Below, in pieces: positions 42,388 to 50,723 of a stretch of DNA of 64,000 bases. The number at the start of each line of letters is the position of its first letter. Position 1 is the first letter of the stretch. The notes beneath the pieces were generated by a model. The model saw only the letters and a list, made by a program, of their open reading frames with translations, ran no database searches and had not been told where the DNA came from. Origin of the DNA: CBDCUC01 sp965222485 (lineage in GTDB: Bacteria > Pseudomonadota > Alphaproteobacteria > Rhizobiales > Hyphomicrobiaceae); NCBI GenBank assembly GCA_965222485.1, contig CBDCUC010000040.1:1488001-1552000 (forward strand), in the 5' to 3' direction. The translations under genes and the position numbers were made by a program.

Positions 42388-42720
42388 ATGTCTAAGAGCC
42401 ATGCAAATCTTCTACGCACTCCACCCCCTACTTTTGCTGCCGTGCAAGCTGCGGGTTGTCAGGGATTTCAATCCGCCCAGAGACTGATCCCGAAAAGCCC
42501 GGCCTGGCCAGTCGCCACTGGCCGTCATGGCCCGTGGGGTCCTGCGCCTTTGCGGCAAGAGACGGCGGAAACTCCGAGTGGCCGGTCTGAAGGCTATGGT
42601 GGGTTGCTGGAGGGTGTTGGGCCGTCTATCGGCGACCTCACGATTTGGGGGATTTGCAAAAGTGCAATGTTCAACTCGGTCTTACGGACCAAGATCTTTG
42701 TACGTTGGATGATGTGGTGA
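42388..42720 (+). CDS. Uncharacterised ORF, 110 residues
   Basis: AAAGGAAC lies at suitable distance from the ATG. The product (MSKSHANLLRTPPPTFAAVQ...) is Pro/Gly/Ala-rich, has two cysteines and ends in a Trp/Met-rich FVRWMMW. There is no signal peptide or known domain. Support comes from the ribosome site and from the 11-bp repeat array about 63 bases upstream, a normal activator position. The stop lies 6 bases before the convergent desaturase stop. Low complexity and lack of a family keep confidence low. Confidence 0.35.
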   Translation: MSKSHANLLRTPPPTFAAVQAAGCQGFQSAQRLIPKSPAWPVATGRHGPWGPAPLRQETAETPSGRSEGYGGLLEGVGPSIGDLTIWGICKSAMFNSVLRTKIFVRWMMW

Positions 42721-42726
42721 GCCCAA

Positions 42727-44094
42727 TCAGCGCAAATTGCGAGACTGTCTGACATGCTCGTCGATGGCTTCGCGGTTTGCGATGTCGGCTTCTGCTATCG
42801 TATCCTCGTTGACGTGGATATCATCGCCCGAACGTGCGTACTTCGGTCCCAACACTTCGACAATCGATGGCATTCCGTTTTGCTCTTTGCCAAACCAGCC
42901 TTTGACTACGCTACATTCGTTTGCGTAGGCGGGGTCGGTACGCAGCATGAATTCGTGCAAGCCCTTTAATTTGTAATGGGGGACGGATACGTACATGTGG
43001 TGTGGCTGGTGGTAATCCATGCCGAAGGGAAATACGGCGTAGCGCGAGACGGGATCGACCAGAAACACACGTGAGTTTGTGAGACGGCCTCTGTCGGCAT
43101 TGCCGTGCTGGACCCATTCGCGGAAGATCATGAAAACGGCGAATGTGGAGACCAACGGCAAGACCCAGAAAAGTGCGAAGTAACCCCAGGCCGGCCTTCC
43201 GGTCAGGAACTGAATGTAGGTCAGGCTTCCGTAGATAATTGCAAGATAGCTCATGCGCATCATGATGGTGGCACGGTCGGAAATGACCGGCCTGATGTGG
43301 CTTCGCGGGAAATGGTGCTTCGGTATCAGAGCATAGTAGAGCATCAGAGCAAGCCAGCTTGCCAGCAGAATGCCTCCGGCAAGTGCGAATTGTCCCGAAA
43401 TTGCAAAGTGGGCGACAATGAATGGTACGCCCAACGCAAATAAGATGCCTGCACGGACCGGCCAGGCGGACTCCTCATGCTCACTGTCAGCGAATGGGTT
43501 GTCCGCTTGCGGTACTGCACTGTGCTTGGCGCGCGCTATCATGTAACGGATTAGATTCAGCGGCCAGAACAGGCGCATGACACCTTTGATCAGTGCGGTG
43601 TGGTCCGCCGGGAAGTCAAGCCAATGGCCGCCGTCATCAGCCGTGGTCAAAATGGGATCGCGCTTGGGATCGTTGACAAACTGATGATGTGCAAAGTGCG
43701 ATAAGCGATATGCCTGCGTCGATGTATAAATAGGGAATCCGGCAAACCAGTCGGAGGCCAGCTCGTTCACAAACCGGTTCTTGAACAAAACGAAGTGCGT
43801 TGCTTCGTGAATCACACCGCCAAACTGATGCTGGGAGGCGCCCATAGAAAAAATTGCCAGGATTGTTACCAGCGCGGCCCAACCAATTCCGATTTGGCCA
43901 GCCAAATACGCTTCGCATGTCCAAATGGCTATGGCAGCCGTCAGACCTATCACAATGTAGACGATCGCGAGGTGCCAGATGTTCGTGACGTTGTCGCGTT
44001 CCTTGAACGCCCGAAGCTCCGCCTTGGTAATATCTTGCTGTGATTCTGAGGCGGGTGTGTGTGCTGCGAAAGCTGCAGGGTCGCTGGCACTCAT
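42727..44094 (-). CDS. Membrane fatty-acid-desaturase-superfamily protein
   Basis: 455 residues, with several hydrophobic pairs. The three di-iron histidine boxes are present: GGVIHEATHFVLF, YRLSHFAHHQFVND and FGMDYHQPHHMYVSVPHYKL, plus an extra EWVQHGN. It uses O2 to desaturate or hydroxylate a lipid or other hydrophobic substrate; which one cannot be told. I chose ATG 44094 with AGAGGA upstream. Long soluble N- and C-terminal tails are present, the latter with an Asp/Glu-rich end. Confidence 0.88.
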   Translation of the reverse strand: MSASDPAAFAAHTPASESQQDITKAELRAFKERDNVTNIWHLAIVYIVIGLTAAIAIWTCEAYLAGQIGIGWAALVTILAIFSMGASQHQFGGVIHEATHFVLFKNRFVNELASDWFAGFPIYTSTQAYRLSHFAHHQFVNDPKRDPILTTADDGGHWLDFPADHTALIKGVMRLFWPLNLIRYMIARAKHSAVPQADNPFADSEHEESAWPVRAGILFALGVPFIVAHFAISGQFALAGGILLASWLALMLYYALIPKHHFPRSHIRPVISDRATIMMRMSYLAIIYGSLTYIQFLTGRPAWGYFALFWVLPLVSTFAVFMIFREWVQHGNADRGRLTNSRVFLVDPVSRYAVFPFGMDYHQPHHMYVSVPHYKLKGLHEFMLRTDPAYANECSVVKGWFGKEQNGMPSIVEVLGPKYARSGDDIHVNEDTIAEADIANREAIDEHVRQSRNLR

Positions 44095-44653
44095 GATGTG
44101 GTCCTCTTTGACCGCCTTATGCAACTTAGTTGGGGGCGGTATCTTGGAATTTATTTGCGGTGCAGGCTTGGTGCTTTTCCGCTCACCGTTCAGTACCGCC
44201 GGTTACAGGCGTCCCTAATTCTCGTGATCCAATATAGGGGATGGGCTGCCGATTTTCGAGTTGCGAGTGAGAGATGTGAGTACCGGACAGCGGGCATCGT
44301 CAGGATACCGTTCAGGCAATCGTCACGGCCAATTGTCCACGGATGTACTCGGGCGCTGGCAATCACGCTTCTTATGACCTTGATCAGTTCTCTTTATTAT
44401 TCGGTGGCCAGATACCGCAGACAGCCCATTTGCTTGGCCGTATTGAGCGTCGAGGTACAACTCGCGGCTGTGTTTCCTCTTTGTGCTGCTTTCGCGTGCG
44501 GGGTTAAAGGAACGTAAATTCAATACCTTGACGTCCGGTTTACCATTCGCGCGCAAATTGGTGCGATGACGGTTACCGTGCGCCGGATTTGATGCGGCAG
44601 CTGGTACAACGCGCGATTGAATTTGCGACGATGCAGGCAGATGGGCTTCAGGA
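44095..44653. other. Intergenic region, desaturase / trkH
   Basis: About 560 bases between divergent genes. No open frame has both a ribosome site and protein-like composition. I see no RNA gene, clear operator or mobile-element end. It presumably holds both promoters. Confidence 0.4.
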
Positions 44654-46099
44654 GTGATCCAGCTTCGACCGATATTGTTCTCGCTCGGCCTCATGCTGTG
44701 CACGATCGCGACTGCCATGCTTCTGCCCGCAGTCGTGGATGTCGCGGATGATCATGAGGGCTGGCAGATCTTTTTTGCCTCTGCCGTCTTCACCTTCTTT
44801 GTCGGCGGACTACTCATCCTTGTGGCCTATGAGGACCAACCGGTAAATCTGGGAGTCAAGGAAGGCTTCCTGCTGACCACTTTTTGCTGGATTTTTGTTA
44901 CCGCATTTGCCGCCGTGCCGTTCGTCGGTATGGGATTGAGTTATTCGGACGCTTATTTTGAGGCGATGTCCGGGCTGACCACGACCGGCTCTACTGTTCT
45001 CATCAAACTGGACCAATTGCCGAGAGGCATTTTGCTGTGGCGGGCAGTGTTGCAAGGTTTAGGCGGGCTCGGGATTGTTGTTATGGCGATCATCATGCTG
45101 CCGTTCCTGCGCGTTGGCGGCATGCAGTTGTTCCAGATGGAGCATTCGGATCGTTCCGAAAAAGTGTTGCCGCGCGCGCTTGAGCTGACGATGGCAATCG
45201 CCGGCATTTATGTGTCGCTCATTATTGTGTGTACGACGCTTTACATCATGCTGGGTATGTCGCTGTTCGATGCCATTTGCCACGGCATGACGACGGTGGC
45301 GACCGCAGGCTTTTCCACGCATGACGATAGTTTCGGCTTCTTCCAGTCGCCTGCGCTGGAATGGACTTGCATCGTGTTCATGATTTTGGGTGCGTTGCCT
45401 TTTGTGGTTTTCATAAAAGCAATCCGCGGGCATCCGGAGGCGATTACGAAGGATACGCAGGTTCGCGGTTTCCTGATGTTCTTGCTGTCAGTCTGCCTGA
45501 TCACAGCGTTCTGGTTGGCCACGGTTCGCGGACTTCCATTCCACGATGCGCTGCGGACGGCAGCCTTTAACGTCACGTCGATTGTTACGACGACGGGATA
45601 TGTCAGCAGCGACTATACGGAGTGGGGCGCTTTCGCGGTCGGATTGTTCTTCCTTCTCATGTTCGTCGGCGGTTGTTCCGGTTCAACATCGGGTGGCATC
45701 AAGATCTACCGCTTACAGGTCGCAGGCTTGCTGACCCGATCTCATTTCGTGCATCTCATGAGCCCCAATCGCGTTGTTACCCTGATGTATAATGGCAGGC
45801 GGTTGCCTGCTGACGTGCCGTTCTCGGTCGTGGCATTTCTGGCGATCTACATGAGCACTGTCGGTATCTTTACGGTTGTGTTGTCGGCAATGGGGCTTGA
45901 TCTCGTCACTGCCGTGTCAGCAGCTGCACAGGCGGTCGGCAATGTTGGTCCGGGCTTGGGAGAACTTGTGGGTCCGGCTGGAAACTATTCGGCGCTACCG
46001 ATTGCGGCGAAGTGGGTGCTGTCGTTCGCGATGCTTTTGGGGCGGCTTGAATTGTTCACGGTCCTGGTGCTCTTCCGGGTCGAGTTTTGGCGGGGCTAG
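44654..46099 (+). CDS. trkH: TrkH-family potassium uptake protein
   Basis: 481 residues with the four M1-P-M2 repeats of Trk/Ktr channels. Selectivity-filter segments: FEAMSGLTTTGSTVL (filter 1), CHGMTTVATAGFSTHDDS (2), NVTSIVTTTGYVSSDYTEWG (3) and QAVGNVGPGLGELVG (4). It would pair with a cytoplasmic TrkA gating protein, not found in this window. GTG 44654 is the first codon giving the usual LRPILFSLGLML start; its ribosome site is unusually close, so the exact start is uncertain. Confidence 0.93.
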   Translation: MIQLRPILFSLGLMLCTIATAMLLPAVVDVADDHEGWQIFFASAVFTFFVGGLLILVAYEDQPVNLGVKEGFLLTTFCWIFVTAFAAVPFVGMGLSYSDAYFEAMSGLTTTGSTVLIKLDQLPRGILLWRAVLQGLGGLGIVVMAIIMLPFLRVGGMQLFQMEHSDRSEKVLPRALELTMAIAGIYVSLIIVCTTLYIMLGMSLFDAICHGMTTVATAGFSTHDDSFGFFQSPALEWTCIVFMILGALPFVVFIKAIRGHPEAITKDTQVRGFLMFLLSVCLITAFWLATVRGLPFHDALRTAAFNVTSIVTTTGYVSSDYTEWGAFAVGLFFLLMFVGGCSGSTSGGIKIYRLQVAGLLTRSHFVHLMSPNRVVTLMYNGRRLPADVPFSVVAFLAIYMSTVGIFTVVLSAMGLDLVTAVSAAAQAVGNVGPGLGELVGPAGNYSALPIAAKWVLSFAMLLGRLELFTVLVLFRVEFWRG

Positions 46100-46136
46100 T
46101 TCTAACGCCGCCGCGCCTTCGGTGCGGTCGTCGGAG

Positions 46137-47378
46137 TTACATCCCGCGCCACCCGTAGAGCCAATCGTAGGAGGCCATCAACCGGTGACCTGGTGTTAGT
46201 GTCAGCGTCAGATTGCGTGCTGCTGCTATTGGACCGGACAGATGGTAGATGTTTCCGTTGCGTTGCGACGCACGTTGGACTCGGGAAACTCTGCCGCGCC
46301 TTTCTTGCGCATACCGTTGCAACGCTGCAGGGACAGTGCACATGGCAGGAGTTGAAGATCTCGTGCGCTGTTCCTGTTTCCCGATGCAGGCGGCTAAGCA
46401 ACTGGCCATGACATCTGCATCTTCGATGGCCATTACGGCGCCCTGGGCGAGAAACGGCAATATGGGGTGCGCCGCATCACCCAACAACGCTACGTTGCCG
46501 CGCGACCAAGTCGAATTGGGTGCGGTGTCTTCATAAAGCGCCCACTTGCGCCAGGATGTGGCACCTTCGAGTAACTTGCGAAGCAGTGGCGGGCACCACG
46601 GCGTACCATTCGTAATCCATGCCGGTTCGACATTGCTGTTCCAACCCGGTTCGCGCTTGTGATCTTCCAATATCACGACAATCGCGAGCTCGGTGTGTTG
46701 CCGGACCGGGTAATGGACGATGTGTGCGTGCGGTGCGAGCCAGACAGTTGTGTGGTGAAGTGAAATCTCCGCAGGGACGTCCTCAGCTGGAATGACCGTG
46801 CGTGCAGCACTCTTGCCGCTGTATCTAAGTTCGCCGCTATCTGTGCCGGCACGACGGATAATGTTGCGGTGTCCTGACCACAGGCCATCTGCGCATATAA
46901 CGGCCGCCCCTTCCAATGTGTGTCCATCGGCGGTTGTTACAGTTGCGGGCGCATCGCCTGTTGTCTGCGGTGCAATTTGCACAACCTCGCACTGGGTTGT
47001 GATGTTGATTTTTGGGTTGTCGTTTGCTGCTGAGGCAAGTGCGGCATGCAAATCCGCACGATGTGCCACCCAGTAAGGAGCCCCATGTCGCTTTTCTATC
47101 CATTTGCCGAGGGGTGCCTCGGTCAGGACTTTCGCGCTGATGCCGTCAATCACACGAATGGCTTCAGGCGTTGCGATTTTGTCCGCAAGCCAGGGCGCGA
47201 CACCTAGGTCTTTAAGGATGCGGGTTCCATTGGGACCGATCTGGATTCCGGCGCCGGCTTCATCGACCAATTCGCGCCGCTCGAAAACTTGAGATTCTAT
47301 GCCGTGGCGAGCCAAAGCCAAGGCTGCCGAAAGACCGCCAATTCCAGCACCTATGATTATGACGCTGTGGTCCTGCAT
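46137..47378 (-). CDS. FAD-dependent aromatic monooxygenase (salicylate-hydroxylase-like)
   Basis: 413 residues of the PHBH/UbiH-type flavoprotein hydroxylase family: FAD motif VIIIGAGIGGLSAALALARH then FERR, the DG-type region AAVICADGLWSGHRN, and NVALLGDAAHPILPFLAQGA (second FAD motif). GIQIGPNGTRIL is typical of salicylate and 3-hydroxybenzoate 6-hydroxylases. Substrate inferred only. It sits 49 bases downstream of the CHCC zinc-finger gene on the same strand. Confidence 0.9.
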   Translation of the reverse strand: MQDHSVIIIGAGIGGLSAALALARHGIESQVFERRELVDEAGAGIQIGPNGTRILKDLGVAPWLADKIATPEAIRVIDGISAKVLTEAPLGKWIEKRHGAPYWVAHRADLHAALASAANDNPKINITTQCEVVQIAPQTTGDAPATVTTADGHTLEGAAVICADGLWSGHRNIIRRAGTDSGELRYSGKSAARTVIPAEDVPAEISLHHTTVWLAPHAHIVHYPVRQHTELAIVVILEDHKREPGWNSNVEPAWITNGTPWCPPLLRKLLEGATSWRKWALYEDTAPNSTWSRGNVALLGDAAHPILPFLAQGAVMAIEDADVMASCLAACIGKQEQRTRSSTPAMCTVPAALQRYAQERRGRVSRVQRASQRNGNIYHLSGPIAAARNLTLTLTPGHRLMASYDWLYGWRGM

Positions 47379-47427
47379 GGATTGTCAGGCAAGGTTGGCG
47401 CCAGCACGCGAGGCTTTACGGTCAGGG

Positions 47428-47682
47428 CTAGGCTGCATCGTCTTGAGCGGGATTGGCGACGCAACCGGGTGGCTCGGATTCGTCAGCCTGCAGGCGCGGG
47501 TCATGGATGTAAAGCGTTGAACAGTACGGGCACAATGCCTGAGCGTCGCTGCCCATATCCAGGTAGATATGGGGGTGGTCAAAGGGCGGGCGCGCGCCCA
47601 TGCACTTGAACTCCTTCACGCCGACAAAAATTTTCTCAACGCCCGTGTCATTTGCCAGATAGGGGACCAAGGATTTGGCCAT
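47428..47682 (-). CDS. CHCC-type zinc-finger protein (NDUFS6-like)
   Basis: 84 residues. The zinc ligands are spread as C in KEFKCMGARPPFDHP, H in HPHIYLDM and CxxC in ALCPYCSTLY, the zf-CHCC pattern shared with the 13-kDa complex I subunit. Such small proteins occur in alphaproteobacteria as complex I accessory or assembly factors. It may be cotranscribed with the FAD monooxygenase downstream. Confidence 0.9.
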   Translation of the reverse strand: MAKSLVPYLANDTGVEKIFVGVKEFKCMGARPPFDHPHIYLDMGSDAQALCPYCSTLYIHDPRLQADESEPPGCVANPAQDDAA

Positions 47683-47819
47683 CGTTTTGCGCTCACCTCA
47701 TTGATTTTGTCTGGTCGGCACGATAGCCGCGCGGATTAAGAAATGATAGGGGGGTGTGGCGCCATGCCGGACGCCATTAGGGCGTTTGCCAGAATACATA
47801 TGAGGACGCCAAGAACAGT

Positions 47820-48572
47820 ATGCAGCACTTTAATTCAGATGGGGTAGAGATCGCCTATGTCGATGAGGGAGCCGGCCCGCCAATTCTTTTGATCCATGGT
47901 TTTGCTTCGCATATCGGAATGAATTGGCGAACACCGGGCTGGATCACAACACTGGTGGATGCAGGCTACCGTGTTGTTGCGTTCGACAACCGAGGGCATG
48001 GGCAAAGCCAGAAGCTTTATGATCTGGATAAGTATGGTGCGCCGATCATGGCGGAGGATGCGCGGCGCCTACTTGATCACCTTGCGATCGAGTCGGCAGA
48101 CGTGATGGGCTATTCCATGGGCGCACGCATTACCGCTTTTCTTGCCATGCGCCATCGTGAGCGCGTCAGGCGGATCGTGTTTGGTGGGCTTGGCTACAAC
48201 ATGGTGCGCGGTATGGCTGGGACGGGGCCGATTGCGCATGCGCTTGAAGCAGCAAGTATCGATGAGGTGACCAACCCCACTGCCCGGACCTTCCGGGCAT
48301 TCGCCGAGCAAACCAAAAGCGACTTAAAAGCGCTCGCCGCCTGTATACGGTCATCGCGGGATCCGATTTCGGTTGAAGACTTGCGCACGTTGGACGTTCC
48401 GGTGCTCGTCGCTGTCGGTTCTGAGGATGTGGTAGGCGGGCCGGCTCAAAAGCTTGCCGATCTACTGCCGAATGGGCAAGCGTTTGAGATTGAGGGCCGC
48501 GACCACATGAAGGCGGTCGGCGATGAGCGTTACAAACAAGCGGTGTTGGAATTCCTAAAAACCAACGCGTGA
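47820..48572 (+). CDS. Alpha/beta-hydrolase
   Basis: 250 residues. Oxyanion region PPILLIHGFASHIGMNW, nucleophile DVMGYSMGARITAFLAM (GYSMG), acid in VLVAVGSEDVVGG, His in EGRDHMKAVGDERY. Complete small hydrolase of the 3-oxoadipate-enol-lactonase/esterase type. Substrate unknown. Divergent from the zinc-finger gene. ATG 47820 gives a standard N-terminus (DGVEIAYVDEGAG). Confidence 0.9.
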   Translation: MQHFNSDGVEIAYVDEGAGPPILLIHGFASHIGMNWRTPGWITTLVDAGYRVVAFDNRGHGQSQKLYDLDKYGAPIMAEDARRLLDHLAIESADVMGYSMGARITAFLAMRHRERVRRIVFGGLGYNMVRGMAGTGPIAHALEAASIDEVTNPTARTFRAFAEQTKSDLKALAACIRSSRDPISVEDLRTLDVPVLVAVGSEDVVGGPAQKLADLLPNGQAFEIEGRDHMKAVGDERYKQAVLEFLKTNA

Positions 48573-48675
48573 TGGTGTTGTGTGTGCCTGGTACGTCTGG
48601 CTGCGCACGCATCAAGGCTCCGACCAGGCAACATCTGCACCTGAAAGGACGAACGCGGGGTTGTCGGAGGTGCAA

Positions 48676-48810
48676 ATGAGGCAAACAGTCGGAGCCTCAA
48701 AGTTATGCAATCTACTCGGTACGCAAAACACTCTTACTCACGCGCCCAAACGACAAATAACCGGCTATGCCACATTACGCACACAATCGTTTGGACCGCC
48801 CTATAAATAA
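48676..48810 (+). CDS. Possible small ORF, 44 residues
   Basis: The ATG has GGAGG five bases upstream, better than chance, but the product (MRQTVGASKLCNLLGTQNTL...) has no signal peptide, domain or known relative and its codons look non-typical. Listed because of the ribosome site only. Confidence 0.22.
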   Translation: MRQTVGASKLCNLLGTQNTLTHAPKRQITGYATLRTQSFGPPYK

Positions 48811-49291
48811 CAGAGTTTGACGTGTTGAGTCTTGTTCACTCCGCGTGCATCAGACGTCGGCCTGTGGATAACTTGGTCCGGGTTTTCTCTTATCGTGATG
48901 GCTATGCTTGATATTTCAGGTCCGCGGTTTTCGCGTTGGGATTGATTCGGCACCCGAAATCTCATCCGCTCGATTGTATGGAATTCTTCGCGGGCAATTT
49001 GGCACTGGGGTGTGGATGCCACACTGTGTCACCGGCGTATACGCGGCTTCATAGCAGTGGTCGCTGCTCGTACGGCCACTCGCCCAAGACCTCTGGGGTA
49101 TGCCCGTCACGTCATGCGGTCAGTGGTCGGTGAAGCGCGGGGCTCGTCGCCAAACTTATTCTCAAAAATGCCCAATTGCTGCCTGTCCGACCGCTGAATG
49201 GCGCCGGGTTTGTGCCGGAGGTTTGCGTGTATTCGGGCGCAAGGGGGGTGTTCATCGGATATTAGGCTTAACGGCGGTACTCTTTCCAGTT
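48811..49291. other. Intergenic region before the extensin-like gene
   Basis: About 480 bases. It holds one perfect DnaA-box 9-mer (TGTGGATAA at 48863) with no companion boxes and no AT-rich element. Otherwise I find no gene, RNA or repeat. The open frame that runs into the extensin-like gene starts at 49100 but lacks signal-peptide logic before ATG 49292. Confidence 0.35.
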
Positions 49292-49969
49292 ATGTATTCA
49301 GTATACGCACGTATTTTCGTTCCCGCCTGTTTGGTATTCGTTCTTTGGGGCTGCAGCACCGCCACAGGGCCGACTTTTGTTGCAAAACGCGAGCCTTGGA
49401 GGGCTCAAACCGAGCGGGCTTGTCTTAATTCGGGGTTGGTGCAGGAGAGCAGGTTCCTGCGTAGCAGGTCCAGTCTTGGCGGCCCCGCCGTATGCGGCGC
49501 ATTGCGGCCTTTTGAGATGTCCGCCGCCGACCGCGGACGCGTCGCATTGAAGCCCAGGGCGCTCGTACGCTGTCCGATGGTTCCCAAAATTGATGAATGG
49601 GTTCAGCGCTCGGTTGTTCCGGCTGCACGATATTATTTTGGCCGGCCGGTGGTGGAAGTGAAGGTTGCGGCGTCCTATTCCTGCCGCCCGATCAATCACA
49701 AGCGCGGCGCGCGACTATCCGAACACGGATACGCGAATGCGCTGGACGTCTCAGCCTTTATTCTCGCAGACGGCCGCAAGATCACGGTGAAGGACGGTTG
49801 GCGTGGGAACCGGGCAGAAGGTGCATTCCTTCGCGACGTGCATCGGGCAGCGTGCGAGACATTCACGACGGTATTAGGTCCCAACTACGATCGTTATCAT
49901 CACGATCACTTCCACCTTGACCTGGCGCGCCGGCGCATTCGGTCAGGATATAAGCGCGTGTGCAAGTAG
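49292..49969 (+). CDS. Extensin-like C-terminal domain lipoprotein
   Basis: 225 residues. A lipoprotein signal (IFVPACLVFVLWGCST, Cys as lipidation site) is followed by the extensin-like_C domain: conserved cysteines in VRCPMVPKIDEW, VAASYSCRPINHKRGARLSE then HGYANALDVSAF, and YHHDHFHLDLAR. The HG..NALD and DHFHLD boxes match metal-dependent peptidoglycan hydrolase-like folds (VanY/DacB-related). Probably periplasmic wall-associated. I chose ATG 49292 for the signal peptide. Confidence 0.88.
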   Translation: MYSVYARIFVPACLVFVLWGCSTATGPTFVAKREPWRAQTERACLNSGLVQESRFLRSRSSLGGPAVCGALRPFEMSAADRGRVALKPRALVRCPMVPKIDEWVQRSVVPAARYYFGRPVVEVKVAASYSCRPINHKRGARLSEHGYANALDVSAFILADGRKITVKDGWRGNRAEGAFLRDVHRAACETFTTVLGPNYDRYHHDHFHLDLARRRIRSGYKRVCK

Positions 49970-49986
49970 TTTTGCTCTCAGGCAGT

Positions 49987-50586
49987 TTAGTCTGCATGTT
50001 GGATAACGGAGAATGCACCACGAAGATCGCCGGACTTAAATCCCGTTGCTTGGTCCTCCGGGTAGAGCTGCTTGAGCGTTACAACCAATTTCGGGTCGAG
50101 GTTGCTGCCATGGCACGTGAGGCACGGTTTCTCGGCTGTCGGAATGGCCTTCATGTAGCGAAACACTTTACGATCGCCCATCGTGACGAATTCGGAGTGC
50201 TCCAGCTTATTGGCCGGTTCACCTGCTCTTAGTCTCTCAATGAATGTCTGAAGCGCGCGCCGTTCAAATTCGTCCGGCGCGTTGTCTGGGTTGCGCAGAC
50301 GAAGGGCGGTGCGGCGGATGGTCAGTTTTCGTTGCGCGGAGTGTTTGCGTGCAATTTCGGGGGCAATGGTCTTGCAAACACTGACGGCGTCCGACGGGCT
50401 TCCGGTGGTAAGCGCTTTGCCCAAGTTCTTTTTCAATTCCGAGGCGACGGCTTTGACTGCTTGTCGTGCGGTTGCGGTCAATTGTTCCGCGCTACTTACG
50501 GACTTGTTGTTTTCATTTGCGGACACACCGGCGCTGAGGCCGAACATGATGACAACTACCGTAGTGAGGATATGCGTTTTCACCAT
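49987..50586 (-). CDS. DUF3365 (Tll0287-like) exported haem protein
   Basis: 199 residues. Signal peptide THILTTVVVIMFGLSAGVSA, then a helical sensor-like domain with AVSVCKTIAPEIARKHSA and RNPDNAPDEFERRALQTFIE, and a c-type haem motif EKPCLTCHGSNLDP. DUF3365 domains are periplasmic haem-binding redox or gas sensors in other proteins; this is a stand-alone version. Convergent with the extensin-like gene. Confidence 0.88.
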   Translation of the reverse strand: MVKTHILTTVVVIMFGLSAGVSANENNKSVSSAEQLTATARQAVKAVASELKKNLGKALTTGSPSDAVSVCKTIAPEIARKHSAQRKLTIRRTALRLRNPDNAPDEFERRALQTFIERLRAGEPANKLEHSEFVTMGDRKVFRYMKAIPTAEKPCLTCHGSNLDPKLVVTLKQLYPEDQATGFKSGDLRGAFSVIQHAD

Positions 50587-50723
50587 TTGCGTCACTTACC
50601 TCGTTCGACCTGTGAATCAGCAGCCATTGACCGATAATTTCATGTCAGTTTGGCATTGTTGAGGATAGTAAAGGTCTCGCGAGCGATTGACCCTAACACA
50701 ACTGACGCAAAGTTTAGCGCAGT

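Noticed and set aside
48863..48871. Perfect DnaA-box 9-mer TGTGGATAA
   Set aside because: A single copy; about 0.5 expected by chance in 64 kb on both strands. No cluster of boxes or AT-rich unwinding element, so not an origin.
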